A stretch of DNA of 64,000 nt, from NCBI RefSeq assembly GCF_947497125.1, contig NZ_CANMFI010000005.1, forward strand, positions 62,001-126,000, read 5' to 3'. Shown here in pieces: positions 27,761 to 37,428 of this stretch; position 1 is the stretch's first letter; every line of letters starts with the position of its first letter. Origin of the DNA: an uncultured Polaribacter sp. (lineage in GTDB: Bacteria; Bacteroidota; Bacteroidia; Flavobacteriales; Flavobacteriaceae). Position numbers and translations under genes: made by a program. Under the pieces are notes generated by a model that saw nothing but the letters and a program-made list of their open reading frames with translations, made no database searches and was not told where the DNA came from.

Positions 27761-28267
27761 TTATTTTTTATTTTTATAGATAGGCACGGTAGAACATGCC
27801 TCGCCAAAAAGAATAGAACTGGCAATAGGCTGTAATTTTGCAATTAAAAAAGCAAAAGCAGCGCTAGGTATTGGTTTATCTGCACATCCTTTAATAATAA
27901 CCGGTTTGTCGGTATAGTCTCTAAAATCTACAAATTCTAATAATTCTTGGTACAAAACGGTCTCTAACAATTCTAAATTACCAATAACTGTTTTATTTGT
28001 ATGCGGTATTAATTCTGCAGCTACTAGCATAAATGCCCAAGAAGGTATTATGGCGTCAACAGAGCAAGTAACAGCTACAAAACAATTTTTATATTGAGAC
28101 CAATCATGGTTTTTAACAGATGCTCTAAAATCTTTTTCTTTTAAAATTAACTCTTGAAACAACCAATCTTTTACATCAAATAAAACACGTTTTCCTTCTG
28201 GATAAATTTCCTCTAAATCAAATGTTTTAAGTTTGCTATTGGCAACCCTGTTAATTATTTCTTCCAT
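27761..28267 (-). CDS. DUF2480 family protein
   Basis: 168-aa cytosolic protein of the Bacteroidota-specific DUF2480 family. Characteristic text: DLEEIYPEGKRVLFDVKDWLF near the N-terminus, FVAVTCSVDAIIPSWAFM in the middle and VIIKGCADKPIPSAAF near the C-terminus, with two conserved cysteines (Cys-Ser, Gly-Cys). It is regularly found downstream of suf Fe-S assembly genes, which suggests but does not prove a role there. Confidence 0.92.
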   Translation of the reverse strand: MEEIINRVANSKLKTFDLEEIYPEGKRVLFDVKDWLFQELILKEKDFRASVKNHDWSQYKNCFVAVTCSVDAIIPSWAFMLVAAELIPHTNKTVIGNLELLETVLYQELLEFVDFRDYTDKPVIIKGCADKPIPSAAFAFLIAKLQPIASSILFGEACSTVPIYKNKK

Positions 28268-28363
28268 TTTTATTTAAGTTTCAAAGTTGTGTGATTTTTA
28301 TACTTTTTGCTAAATACAAACTACTAATCACAAACCACTAACTACTAAGTACTAATCACAAAT

Positions 28364-28684
28364 TTAAAGCATCCCCAATTCTAACTTCGCCTCTTCACTC
28401 ATCATTTCGTTTGTCCAAGTAGGATCGAAAGTAATTTCTACCTCACACTCATTAATCTCTTTTAAAGATTTTACCTTATCTTCTACATCTCTAGGTAAAC
28501 TTTCTGCCACTGGGCAGTTAGGAGACGTTAAGGTCATTAATATTTTTGCATTATTTTCTTCGGATACAAAAACATCGTAAATTAAACCTAACTCATAAAT
28601 ATCTACTGGTATTTCGGGATCGTAAATTGTTTTTAAAACTCCTACAATTTTATCTCCTATCTCTTCTAATTCTTTATCTGTCAT
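28364..28684 (-). CDS. DUF59/MIP18 family Fe-S assembly protein (SufT-like)
   Basis: 106-aa protein of the MIP18/DUF59 family that helps mature iron-sulfur proteins. The signature VLKTIYDPEIPVDIYELGLIYDV region is at residues 15-37 (shortened here), and the active cysteine lies in LTSPNCPVAESLP. It follows sufE by 31 bp and precedes DUF2480, the usual order in flavobacterial suf clusters. Confidence 0.93.
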   Translation of the reverse strand: MTDKELEEIGDKIVGVLKTIYDPEIPVDIYELGLIYDVFVSEENNAKILMTLTSPNCPVAESLPRDVEDKVKSLKEINECEVEITFDPTWTNEMMSEEAKLELGML

Positions 28685-28715
28685 TTTTATGTGTTTTTAA
28701 ATGCACTTAAAATAT

Positions 28716-29135
28716 TTACATTTTAGCTTGCTGTGCAATAGCATACATTTTTATTTGTTTTAGCATAGAAACCAATCCGTTTGCTCTTGTTGGCGATAAA
28801 TGTTCTTTTAAACCAATTTCGTCAATAAAATTTGTATCTGCTGCTAAAATAGCTGATGCCTTTTGGTTCGAGTAAACACGCAATAATAATGCTACAATAC
28901 CCTTTGTTATTATGGCATCACTATCTGCTGTAAATTTAATCGTTTCATTTTCTAACTCAGAATACAACCATACTTTAGATTGACAGCCTTTAATTAAATT
29001 TTCATCCAACTTATACTTGTTGTCAATAATAGGCAAAGATTTACCAAGTTCTATCATATATTCGTAACGTTCCATCCAATCATCAAACATCGAAAACTCG
29101 TCAATAATTTCTTCTTGTATTTCTTTGATAGTCAT
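28716..29135 (-). CDS. sufE: Cysteine desulfuration protein SufE
   Basis: 139-aa SufE, the sulfur acceptor and activator of the cysteine desulfurase SufS in Fe-S cluster assembly. The persulfide cysteine is in LIKGCQSKVWLYSE (about residue 51), and the C-terminal helix region with LSPTRANGLVSMLKQIK is typical. First gene of the window's suf-distal cluster; sufBCDS themselves are not present here, as the upstream neighbour is the oppositely oriented PfkB gene. Confidence 0.95.
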   Translation of the reverse strand: MTIKEIQEEIIDEFSMFDDWMERYEYMIELGKSLPIIDNKYKLDENLIKGCQSKVWLYSELENETIKFTADSDAIITKGIVALLLRVYSNQKASAILAADTNFIDEIGLKEHLSPTRANGLVSMLKQIKMYAIAQQAKM

Positions 29136-29290
29136 TTTTAAAACTTATTTTTGTGGTTTCGTAAAAAGTATATTTCAAAATACAAAAATACGGATTAAAT
29201 TTAAATTCTGATTCCTTTAAATTGAGGAATCTTTAGATAAAATAGCCAATAAAAATTGGGTGTTTATTAGTAAAATTATAAATATAGAGA

Positions 29291-30217
29291 ATGAGTAAAT
29301 TATTAGCAGTTGGTACGGTAGCTTTTGATGCTATTGAAACTCCTTTCGGAAAAACAGATAAAATATTAGGAGGTTCTGGCACCTATGTAGGTTTGGCAGC
29401 GTCTCAATTTGGTATAGAAACCGGAGTTGTATCTGTAGTTGGAGCAGATTTTTTAGATACTGATATTAAAATGATGAATGCGAAAGGCATTAATACGGAT
29501 GGTATTGAAATAGACCCTAACGGAAAAACATTCTTTTGGAGTGGTAAATATCATAACGATATGAATTCTCGTGATACGTTAATTACAGAGTTAAATGTTT
29601 TAGAAACTTTTACACCAGTTGTACCAGAAAGTTTTAAAGATGCTGGTATTGTAATGTTGGGTAATTTACACCCATTAACACAAGCTTCTGTATTAGACCA
29701 AATGACAGAAAAACCAAAATTAGTGGTTTTAGATACCATGAATTTCTGGATGGATATTGCTTTAGACGATTTACATACGGTGTTAAAAAGAGTAGATGTT
29801 ATTACCATTAACGATGAAGAAGCACGTCAATTAAGCGGAGAATATTCTTTGGTAAATGCTGCTAAGAAAATTCATACAATGGGCCCAAAATATGTGGTTA
29901 TTAAAAAAGGTGAGCACGGTGCTTTACTTTTTAATGATGGTAAAATGTTTTTTGCACCAGCCTTACCTTTAGCTGAAGTTTTTGACCCAACAGGCGCAGG
30001 AGATACCTTTGCAGGTGGTTTTTGTGGTTATCTGGCAAAAACAGAAGACATTTCTTTCGAAAATATGAAAAACGCCATTATTTATGGCTCTAACCTTGCC
30101 TCTTTCTGTGTAGAAAAATTTGGTACAGAACGCATGCAAGAGTTAACAAAAGAAGAGGTTGCAGCGCGTTTGCAAGCTTTTAAAGAATTAACACAATTTG
30201 ATATAGAATTAAATTAA
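29291..30217 (+). CDS. PfkB family carbohydrate/nucleoside kinase
   Basis: 308-aa ribokinase-fold kinase. N-terminal GGSGTYVGLAASQFG is the PfkB signature 1 region, and DPTGAGDTFAGGF near residue 237 is signature 2 with the catalytic Asp. The substrate cannot be set from sequence; its constant place beside a PurF-like gene suggests a sugar or nucleoside in purine metabolism (inference). It is separated from the next gene by a terminator. Confidence 0.92.
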   Translation: MSKLLAVGTVAFDAIETPFGKTDKILGGSGTYVGLAASQFGIETGVVSVVGADFLDTDIKMMNAKGINTDGIEIDPNGKTFFWSGKYHNDMNSRDTLITELNVLETFTPVVPESFKDAGIVMLGNLHPLTQASVLDQMTEKPKLVVLDTMNFWMDIALDDLHTVLKRVDVITINDEEARQLSGEYSLVNAAKKIHTMGPKYVVIKKGEHGALLFNDGKMFFAPALPLAEVFDPTGAGDTFAGGFCGYLAKTEDISFENMKNAIIYGSNLASFCVEKFGTERMQELTKEEVAARLQAFKELTQFDIELN

Positions 30218-30223
30218 CAAATA

Positions 30224-30254
30224 CATCCGCGTTTAAACACGCGGATTTTTTTTT
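30224..30254 (+). terminator. Rho-independent terminator after the PfkB gene
   Basis: Stem ATCCGCGT / ACGCGGAT around a TTAAAC loop followed by nine or more T, 7 bp past the stop. Confidence 0.92.
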
Positions 30255-30286
30255 TACATAACACAACAACGAAATACTAGAAACCG

Positions 30287-32185
30287 ATGAGTGATGCTTT
30301 AAAACACGAATGTGGAATTGCAATGGTTAGATTGTTAAAACCGTTACAATATTATAAAGACAAATACGGAACTGCCTTTTACGGAATTAACAAAATGTAT
30401 TTGTTAATGGAAAAGCAACACAACCGTGGGCAAGATGGCGCAGGTTTTGCAAGTGTTAAGTTTAACGTAAACCCAGGAACTAGGTATATTAGTAGAGTTC
30501 GTTCTAATCAATCGCAACCGATACAAGATATTTTTGGGCAAATTAACGATCGTTTAAACGGTGTTTTAGAAGAAAACCCAACAAAAAAAGACGATGTAGC
30601 TTGGCAAGAAGAAAACATGCCGTATGTAGGCAACTTGTTTTTAGGACATGTCCGTTACGGAACTTTTGGTAAAAATAGTATCGAAAGTGTGCATCCATTT
30701 TTACGACAGTCTAACTGGAAACATCAAAATTTAATTGTTGCCGGTAATTTTAATATGACCAACTCTAAGCAAATGCTAGAAGAGTTGATAGAGTTGGGGC
30801 AACATCCAAAAGAGTTTACAGACACGGTAACTGTAATGGAAAAAATTGGACACTTTTTAGAAGATGAAGTTGCTGGTTTGTACATAAAAGCAAAAGAAGC
30901 TGGTTTTAATAAAAAAGACGCTTCGCCTTTTATAGAAGAGCATTTAGATTTGCAAAATGTTTTACAACGTTCTGCTAAAAACTGGGATGGCGGTTATGCA
31001 ATGGCTGGTTTAGTGGGGCATGGAGACGCATTTGTTTTAAGAGATCCTTCCGGAATTAGACCTACTTTTTATTATCAAGATGATGAAGTTGTGGTGGTTG
31101 CATCAGAAAGACCTGTAATTCAGACGGTTTTTAATGTTGCTATTGATAAAGTGCAAGAATTAGAAAGAGGACATGCCTTGATTATTAAAAAAGATGGACA
31201 AATTGATGTAAAATCTATTTTAGATCAGAAAGAGAAAAAGGCTTGTTCTTTTGAGCGTATTTATTTTTCTAGAGGAAGTGATGCGTCTATTTATGAAGAA
31301 CGAAAAAACTTAGGAAAACTAGTGTTTCCAGAAATATTAAAATCGATTGACAACGACATTACAAATTCGGTTTTTTCTTACATTCCAAACACAGCAGAAA
31401 CTTCGTTTTACGGAATGACAGAAGCTGCAGAAGACGTTTTAAATCAACAAAAAACAGCTAAAATTTTAGCAGGTGGCACTAAATTATCCGCAGAAAAAGT
31501 AACTGAAATTTTATCTGAAAGACCACGTTTTGAAAAAATTGCCATTAAAGACGCAAAATTAAGAACGTTTATTGCAGATGATAATTCTAGAGACGATTTG
31601 GTTGCGCATGTGTATGATGTAACTTATGGTGTTGTAAAACCAACCGATAACTTGGTAATTATAGACGATAGTATTGTTAGAGGAACTACGTTAAAGAAAA
31701 GTATTATTAAAATTTTAGACCGTTTAAATCCAAAGAAAATTGTTGTGGTTTCTTCGGCACCTCAAATTCGATACCCAGATTGTTACGGAATTGACATGGC
31801 AAAAATTGAAGATTTTATTGCTTTTAGAGCTGCATTGGCTTTGTTAAAAGAAACCAATCAATACCATATTGTAGATGAAGTATATCAAAAATCGATTGCT
31901 CAAAAAAACTTGCCAGACAGTAAAATTGTAAATCATGTTAAAGAGATTTATGCACCTTTTACTAGAGAGCAAGTATCTGCTAAGATTGCGCAAATGTTAA
32001 AAACAGACAGTATTAATGCAACGGTTGAGGTTATTTATCAATCTGTAGAAAACTTGCACATTGCATGCCCAGACAATTTAGGAGACTGGTATTTTACAGG
32101 AGATTACCCAACAGATGGCGGGCATCGTGTGGTAAACCAAGCATTTATAAACTTCTATGAGGGTAATAACGAGAGAGCTTATTAA
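30287..32185 (+). CDS. Amidophosphoribosyltransferase (PurF-like, long form)
   Basis: 632-aa class II glutamine amidotransferase fused to a type I phosphoribosyltransferase, converting PRPP and glutamine to phosphoribosylamine, the first step of purine synthesis. The nucleophile cysteine is in HECGIAM (C9, with an eight-residue propeptide-like lead). NRGQDGAGF and GHVRYGTFG belong to the glutaminase site; the PRPP loop is VIIDDSIVRGTTLKKSI near residue 465. It is longer than typical PurF (~500 aa), and Bacteroidota often have this form besides a standard PurF, so the symbol is left blank. Confidence 0.9.
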   Translation: MSDALKHECGIAMVRLLKPLQYYKDKYGTAFYGINKMYLLMEKQHNRGQDGAGFASVKFNVNPGTRYISRVRSNQSQPIQDIFGQINDRLNGVLEENPTKKDDVAWQEENMPYVGNLFLGHVRYGTFGKNSIESVHPFLRQSNWKHQNLIVAGNFNMTNSKQMLEELIELGQHPKEFTDTVTVMEKIGHFLEDEVAGLYIKAKEAGFNKKDASPFIEEHLDLQNVLQRSAKNWDGGYAMAGLVGHGDAFVLRDPSGIRPTFYYQDDEVVVVASERPVIQTVFNVAIDKVQELERGHALIIKKDGQIDVKSILDQKEKKACSFERIYFSRGSDASIYEERKNLGKLVFPEILKSIDNDITNSVFSYIPNTAETSFYGMTEAAEDVLNQQKTAKILAGGTKLSAEKVTEILSERPRFEKIAIKDAKLRTFIADDNSRDDLVAHVYDVTYGVVKPTDNLVIIDDSIVRGTTLKKSIIKILDRLNPKKIVVVSSAPQIRYPDCYGIDMAKIEDFIAFRAALALLKETNQYHIVDEVYQKSIAQKNLPDSKIVNHVKEIYAPFTREQVSAKIAQMLKTDSINATVEVIYQSVENLHIACPDNLGDWYFTGDYPTDGGHRVVNQAFINFYEGNNERAY

Positions 32186-32284
32186 TTTGTGTATCATTTT
32201 AAAATTTAATAATTTAGCAAGAATAATTTAAAAAGACCGAATTTCGATTTCATCCCCCTTAACGTATAAAAAAATTATAAAGGG

Positions 32285-35200
32285 ATGTTATTTTTTTTAC
32301 AAAGGTGTAATCATCGTAAAAGTCATTATTTAAAATTAATTTTAAGTATAAAACCCTACACATTGATTAGGACTCATTGTTTTCTATTTGCTTTAATTTT
32401 ATGCTTCGTTAGCACTTTTGCACAAACGGGCCCAGGAGGAGTTGGTAAAACCGATGGATCTTCTAATTTAGTATTGTGGTTAAACCCTGACAAAGGTTCT
32501 AATACTGGAAATACTTGGACAGATCAATCTGGGAATGGGTATGATTTTAGCTCGAGTAATGGGGCAACATTAAATACAGCTGATGTAAACGGCTATAATT
32601 CCTATTTGTTTAACGGAAATAATAATTTTTTTGACAAATCATTTGAGAGCGATTTAAACCCAAGCACGTTTAGTATTTTTGCTGTAAATAATATAAATTC
32701 AACAACAGATTACAAAGCAGTAATCTCTAGTAGAGATGCATCATCAGGTAAAAAAGGATTTATTTTGTATTCGTATCCAGATTCAAATGAGTGGGTATTT
32801 TGGACAGGTTCAACATCTATTCGAGAATGGCTTAAAACATTTAGCGGTACATCTACCGTTGGTTCTTGGACTATTCAGAGCATATTTTATAAAAGTGGTA
32901 CAAACGGCAAAAGAATCTTTATAAATAATACTCTAAAAGGAACTAGTAGTGGAGAGATGACTTTAAACACCACAAAACCATTTAGAGTTGGTGCTGGAGC
33001 AAATGACCAAAATCCACCAAAATTTTATTTTAATGGTAAAATGGGAGATATCATTATGTTTAATACCGTTTTAAATACTGCAAAAAGAATAATTGTTAAT
33101 AATTATTTGGCTTCCAAGTACGGGTTTTCTTTATCATCAGATGATTATTATGATGAAGACACGCCAACCAATGGTAATTTTGATCATCATGTAGCCGGTA
33201 TTGGTCAGGCAACAGACGGATCTAATCACACAGATTCTAAAGGGACTGGTATTGTTAGAATGAATACCCCAAGTAATTTAAACGATGATGATTTTTTGTT
33301 CTGGGGAAGCAATACCAAAGGCAACCTAACCTTTGCAGCCACTACAAACAACTACAAAGAAATAATTTCTGCAAAATGGCGTGTTAGCAAAAGAAATAAT
33401 TTAGGTACCGTTAGCGTTGTTGTAGATTTATCGGGTATAAACTTATCTAATAAACCATCTTGCGCCAATCTAAAATTAATTGTAGACAATGATAGTGATT
33501 TGTTATCGCCAACCGCTAGTTATAATCTACTCCCTATAGGAACAGACTTATACCAAGCAAACAATGTCGCTTTTTTAGACAACGATTACTTTACCATAGA
33601 ATTTCCAAAACAAATAGTGTTAGATAATACTCAATTTTACAATGGCTCTGGTACTGCAAACGCGCCTTCAGTTTCAGATAATTGTTTAAAATTATTGGTA
33701 AAATCTACCGCAGATGGCTCTGTACAACTTACAGAAAATGCCAGTGTTAAAGATGTTGAAGTAGAAACTGGTGGTACATTAGTTGTAGCTTCTGCAAAAA
33801 GTGTAACGGTTGCTAATGGAATTCAGTTAGATGGAGAAATTCGTTTGATTGGCGATGCTCAATTGATACAAATGCAAAATGGTGGCAGTCAAGTAACTGG
33901 TTCTGGTAATTTGTATCGAGATCAACAGAGCATAACCGTTAACACTTATCAATCGGGTTATTGGTCTTCACCTGTTACAACCAACGGTGCTACATATACA
34001 ATTTCTGGAGTTTTAAAGGACGGCTCTTCACCAACAACTGCTTCTACGAATCCGCCAAATATAAATTTTACAGACATACACACATTAGATGGTTCTAAAA
34101 CAAGCCCAATTACTATTAGTGGACGATGGTTGGCCAAGCATGTAGATGATACTAATTGGACGTACCCAATAAGTCCTACAACAGAACAATTGAACCCAGG
34201 CGAAGGTTTTAATATGAAAAGTACTGGAGGCGGTGTTCAAAATTTTACATTTAAAGGAATCCCAAATGATGGCACCTATACATCTACCATAAATTCTGGC
34301 AACTACAGTTTATTAGGCAATCCATATCCTTCGGCAATAGATGCAGATATCTTTTTAACAGACAATCAAAATGCCATAGATGGTACACTGTATTTTTACA
34401 ACTCATCGGCTACAGATAACTCTCATTACGTAGGCGAATATTCTGGTGGTTATGCTACAAGAGTCATTGGCATGGGAACTCCTTTTAATGGTGGTATCAG
34501 TCCCCAAAAATTTATACCAGTCGGTCAAGGTTTTTTTGTAGGCAGAACTAGTTCAGGCTCTGGAGTTGTTGAATTTAATAACGGGCAAAGAGTCTTTGAA
34601 ACTTTGGGTGCAAACTCAACCTTTTTTAGTAGATCGTCTGTAACTAACTCTTCTTTTCCTTTATTACGAATTGGGTTTGAGTTTAACACATCAGACACAG
34701 AAACCTATAAACGTCAATTAGCCATTGGTTTTAGAGGACTTACACAAGGGTTTGAGAATGGTTATGATGCAATTATGTTTGATAAAAAACCCACAGATAT
34801 TGCGCTTAAAGTTGATGACAAAGAAGAGCCATTTGTGATTACCGGAATCGAAAATTACAATTCAGATTTAGTGATACCACTTTCGGTATATGCATCAGAA
34901 TTAAAAGAAGTTACTTTTAAATTAGATGAAAAATATGGTATTTCTGAAAATGTGTATTTAAAAGATAAACAAACAGATTTAATCTATAATTTAAGTGATA
35001 CCAATGCAACTCTAACGCTTTCTCCTGGTAATTACGATGACAGGTTTTATGTAGCATTTAAAGAGTCTGTTTTAAATTTAGAAGAAAACCAACTACTAAA
35101 TACTCATTTTACAGTTTCTCATAATAGAAATAACAAAAAACTATCTGTCGTTAATAACAGTAATAGTCTTGTTAAAAAAATAAGTATCTATAATTTTTTA

Positions 35201-35341
35201 GGACAGCAAGTAGCAACAGTTAACACTCAAGAAAAACTTAAGTTGAAAAAAATTATTTTAAGTACTACTCTATTAAAAGAGGCTATCTATTTTATTTCTA
35301 TTACAACCGATAAAGGGGTCATTAATAAAAAATTTTATTAG
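32285..35341 (+). CDS. Large T9SS-secreted protein with LamG-like domain
   Basis: 1018-aa protein exported through Sec and then the type IX secretion system. The signal peptide ends STFAQ near residue 47; a TTG at 32363 would give a more normal 20-residue signal peptide, so the start is uncertain. Residues ~60-270 look like a concanavalin-like LamG domain (LVLWLNPDKGSNTGNTWTDQ start). The middle is beta-rich, with a segment LTENASVKDVEVETGGTLVV typical of adhesin-like surface proteins. The last ~75 residues form a T9SS type A sorting domain (KISIYNFLGQQVATVN ... INKKFY). Probably a surface or released adhesin/polysaccharide-binding protein. Confidence 0.88.
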   Translation: MLFFLQRCNHRKSHYLKLILSIKPYTLIRTHCFLFALILCFVSTFAQTGPGGVGKTDGSSNLVLWLNPDKGSNTGNTWTDQSGNGYDFSSSNGATLNTADVNGYNSYLFNGNNNFFDKSFESDLNPSTFSIFAVNNINSTTDYKAVISSRDASSGKKGFILYSYPDSNEWVFWTGSTSIREWLKTFSGTSTVGSWTIQSIFYKSGTNGKRIFINNTLKGTSSGEMTLNTTKPFRVGAGANDQNPPKFYFNGKMGDIIMFNTVLNTAKRIIVNNYLASKYGFSLSSDDYYDEDTPTNGNFDHHVAGIGQATDGSNHTDSKGTGIVRMNTPSNLNDDDFLFWGSNTKGNLTFAATTNNYKEIISAKWRVSKRNNLGTVSVVVDLSGINLSNKPSCANLKLIVDNDSDLLSPTASYNLLPIGTDLYQANNVAFLDNDYFTIEFPKQIVLDNTQFYNGSGTANAPSVSDNCLKLLVKSTADGSVQLTENASVKDVEVETGGTLVVASAKSVTVANGIQLDGEIRLIGDAQLIQMQNGGSQVTGSGNLYRDQQSITVNTYQSGYWSSPVTTNGATYTISGVLKDGSSPTTASTNPPNINFTDIHTLDGSKTSPITISGRWLAKHVDDTNWTYPISPTTEQLNPGEGFNMKSTGGGVQNFTFKGIPNDGTYTSTINSGNYSLLGNPYPSAIDADIFLTDNQNAIDGTLYFYNSSATDNSHYVGEYSGGYATRVIGMGTPFNGGISPQKFIPVGQGFFVGRTSSGSGVVEFNNGQRVFETLGANSTFFSRSSVTNSSFPLLRIGFEFNTSDTETYKRQLAIGFRGLTQGFENGYDAIMFDKKPTDIALKVDDKEEPFVITGIENYNSDLVIPLSVYASELKEVTFKLDEKYGISENVYLKDKQTDLIYNLSDTNATLTLSPGNYDDRFYVAFKESVLNLEENQLLNTHFTVSHNRNNKKLSVVNNSNSLVKKISIYNFLGQQVATVNTQEKLKLKKIILSTTLLKEAIYFISITTDKGVINKKFY

Positions 35342-35369
35342 ATAAATTGTAATAAAAGCTAATAATTAT

Positions 35370-36518
35370 TTACGCTGTTAGTGCTTGTTCTAAATCTACA
35401 ATTAAATCATCTACATCTTCTATACCCACGCTTAAGCGCAATAAAGAATCTGTAATACCCATTTGTAATCTTTTATCTTTTGGTATTGATGCATGTGACA
35501 TGGTTGCAGAATGATTTACCAAACTTTCTACACCGCCCAAAGATTCTGCCAAAGTAAAAAGTTGCGTATTTTTTAAAAAACAAATTGTTGCTGCACTCGT
35601 TTTATCTTTTAACTCAAAAGAAACGGTACCTCCAAAATTTTTCATTTGCCTTTTGGCTACTTCATAATTTAAATGCTCTTTAAAACCCGGATAATATACC
35701 TTATCAACTTTTGGATGTTTCTTTAAAAAATGAGCTATTTTATTTGCGTTTTCGCAATGACGTTGCATTCTAATATGCAAGGTTTTAATACCTCTTAACG
35801 CTAAAAAAGAATCCATTGGTGCTGCAATTGCCCCAGCTGCAAACTGAATAAAATGTAGCTTTTGTGCAAGTTTTTTACAATTAACAATTAAAGCACCCAT
35901 AATTAAATCGCTATGACCGCCTAAATACTTTGTTACAGAGTGCATCACTATATCTGCACCTAAAGACAATGGTTGTTGTAAATAGGGTGTTGCAAAAGTA
36001 TTGTCTACAGCTACTAAAATTGAAGAATCAATTTGATGAACCGCAGTGCTTACCGCCTTAATATCAACAATTTTCATTAACGGATTTGTAGGAGTTTCTA
36101 ACCAGATTAACTTTGTTTTGTCTGTAATCTTATCTGTAATGTTTTTTACATTGTACTGGTCTACATAGATAAATTGCAATCCGTATGTATCAAAAACATC
36201 TGCAAACAAACGATAGGTACCACCATACAAATCATTGCCTGTTATTATCTGATCTCCTGGTTTAAGTGTTCTTAAAACACAGTCTATAGCTGCTAAACCC
36301 GACGAAAAAGCAAAAGCAGCTGTACCATTTTCTATGGCCGCCAATTTATTTTCTAAGGCAGTTCTTGTCGGATTTTTTCCTCTAGAATACGTGTATTCTT
36401 GTGCAATACCAGGTGTTTGAATTGCATAAGCAGAGGTTTGAAATATTGGGGTAGCCAAAGCACCTGTCTCTTTTTCTACTTGTTGGCCACCGTGAATGGC
36501 TTTGGTATTAAATTTCAT
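35370..36518 (-). CDS. Cystathionine gamma-synthase-like PLP enzyme
   Basis: 382-aa Cys/Met-metabolism PLP-dependent enzyme (aspartate aminotransferase fold type I). The PLP lysine lies in SVTKYLGGHSDLIMG, near residue 197, and the family signature ESLGGVESLVNHSATMSH is close to the C-terminus. It would act in transsulfuration or methionine synthesis as cystathionine gamma-synthase or -lyase; the sequence does not separate these securely. Monocistronic. Confidence 0.92.
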   Translation of the reverse strand: MKFNTKAIHGGQQVEKETGALATPIFQTSAYAIQTPGIAQEYTYSRGKNPTRTALENKLAAIENGTAAFAFSSGLAAIDCVLRTLKPGDQIITGNDLYGGTYRLFADVFDTYGLQFIYVDQYNVKNITDKITDKTKLIWLETPTNPLMKIVDIKAVSTAVHQIDSSILVAVDNTFATPYLQQPLSLGADIVMHSVTKYLGGHSDLIMGALIVNCKKLAQKLHFIQFAAGAIAAPMDSFLALRGIKTLHIRMQRHCENANKIAHFLKKHPKVDKVYYPGFKEHLNYEVAKRQMKNFGGTVSFELKDKTSAATICFLKNTQLFTLAESLGGVESLVNHSATMSHASIPKDKRLQMGITDSLLRLSVGIEDVDDLIVDLEQALTA

Positions 36519-36578
36519 TTTTTTGAAACTTTATTGTTATTCACCTAATTCATCAAAATAAAAAAGCCTTTTTAAATA

Positions 36579-37034
36579 TTATAAAACCTTTTTGATGGCT
36601 CTAATAATTCCGTAATGAATACCTTCATGAAAATTATTAAACGTAATGGCTGTTTCCATAGAATCTAAAACAATGCCTGTACTTGTTGGATAATTTGAAT
36701 AGCTTTCGAAAATACCTGCATTAAAATCTTCTTCTAAAGTATCTGGTAAACCTATTAATAAATCTTTTACCTCATCAAACTCTTCTTCTGTAAAAACTTT
36801 TGTTGGTAAGGTTCCTTTTTTGTGCTCGGCAATTAATTCATCTGGACACAAACAGTTTAAGTTTGCTAATTTATAATGTAGCAATTGTTGTGTAACTACT
36901 AAATGAGCCACATTCCAAGCAATGCTATTTTTAAATCCTTTAGGTATGGTATGTATTTGCTCTAATGTTAAATTATCTAATTCTTTTAAAACAAGCTCTC
37001 TAGATTTTTTTAAAACTTCGAATTGTATTTTCAT
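36579..37034 (-). CDS. DinB family protein
   Basis: 151-aa four-helix DinB/YfiT-like protein. The metal-binding histidines of the family are visible in NVAHLVVTQQLL (about residue 44) and in NNFHEGIHYGIIRAIK near the C-terminus (two His). Members are bacillithiol- or other thiol-dependent transferases, or of unknown role. Divergent from the ArsC-like gene with a 40-bp gap. Confidence 0.87.
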   Translation of the reverse strand: MKIQFEVLKKSRELVLKELDNLTLEQIHTIPKGFKNSIAWNVAHLVVTQQLLHYKLANLNCLCPDELIAEHKKGTLPTKVFTEEEFDEVKDLLIGLPDTLEEDFNAGIFESYSNYPTSTGIVLDSMETAITFNNFHEGIHYGIIRAIKKVL

Positions 37035-37043
37035 TTTTATGTG

Positions 37044-37051
37044 TAATTTTG
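37044..37051 (+). promoter_or_regulatory. Promoter -7 element for the ArsC-like gene
   Basis: TAATTTTG (TAnnTTTG) lies 24 bp before the ATG at 37075, giving a leader of about 18 nt. Confidence 0.55.
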
Positions 37052-37074
37052 AAGTGTAAATATAATTTATTAAA

Positions 37075-37428
37075 ATGAAGAAAGTCTATTTTTTAAAAAC
37101 TTGTAGTACTTGCCAAAGAATTTTAAAAGAAGTAAACACTACTAATTTCGAGCTTCAAGAAATAAAAACAAACGCTATTACAACCAATCAGCTAGAAGAA
37201 ATGTTTTTATTAGCTGGTAGTTACGAGGCGCTCTTTAACAAACGAGCGCAGTTGTACAAAGCCAGAAATTTAAAAGAGCAAGTAATTAGCGAGCAAGATT
37301 ACAAACAATTAATTTTAGAAGAATACACTTTTTTAAAGCGCCCTGTTTTTATGGTTGATCAAGAAATTTTTATAGGTAATAGCAAAAAAGTAATTGAGGC
37401 TTTAAAAGAAAAATTAGCTAAAATTTAA
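37075..37428 (+). CDS. ArsC/Spx family thioredoxin-fold protein
   Basis: 117-aa protein of the arsenate reductase/Spx family with the redox motif CSTC (LKTCSTCQRILKEV, about residue 10) and the cis-proline region LKRPVFMVDQEIFIGN typical of ArsC-like folds. The Arg triad of true ArsC is not clear, so it may be a general glutaredoxin-like reductase. The stop overlaps that of the convergent glycosyltransferase gene by 4 bp. Confidence 0.88.
   Translation: MKKVYFLKTCSTCQRILKEVNTTNFELQEIKTNAITTNQLEEMFLLAGSYEALFNKRAQLYKARNLKEQVISEQDYKQLILEEYTFLKRPVFMVDQEIFIGNSKKVIEALKEKLAKI

Noticed and set aside
27751..27843. N-terminal extension of the second DUF3078 protein
   Set aside because: It would overlap the DUF2480 gene and hide the signal peptide; the ATG at 27750 fits both.
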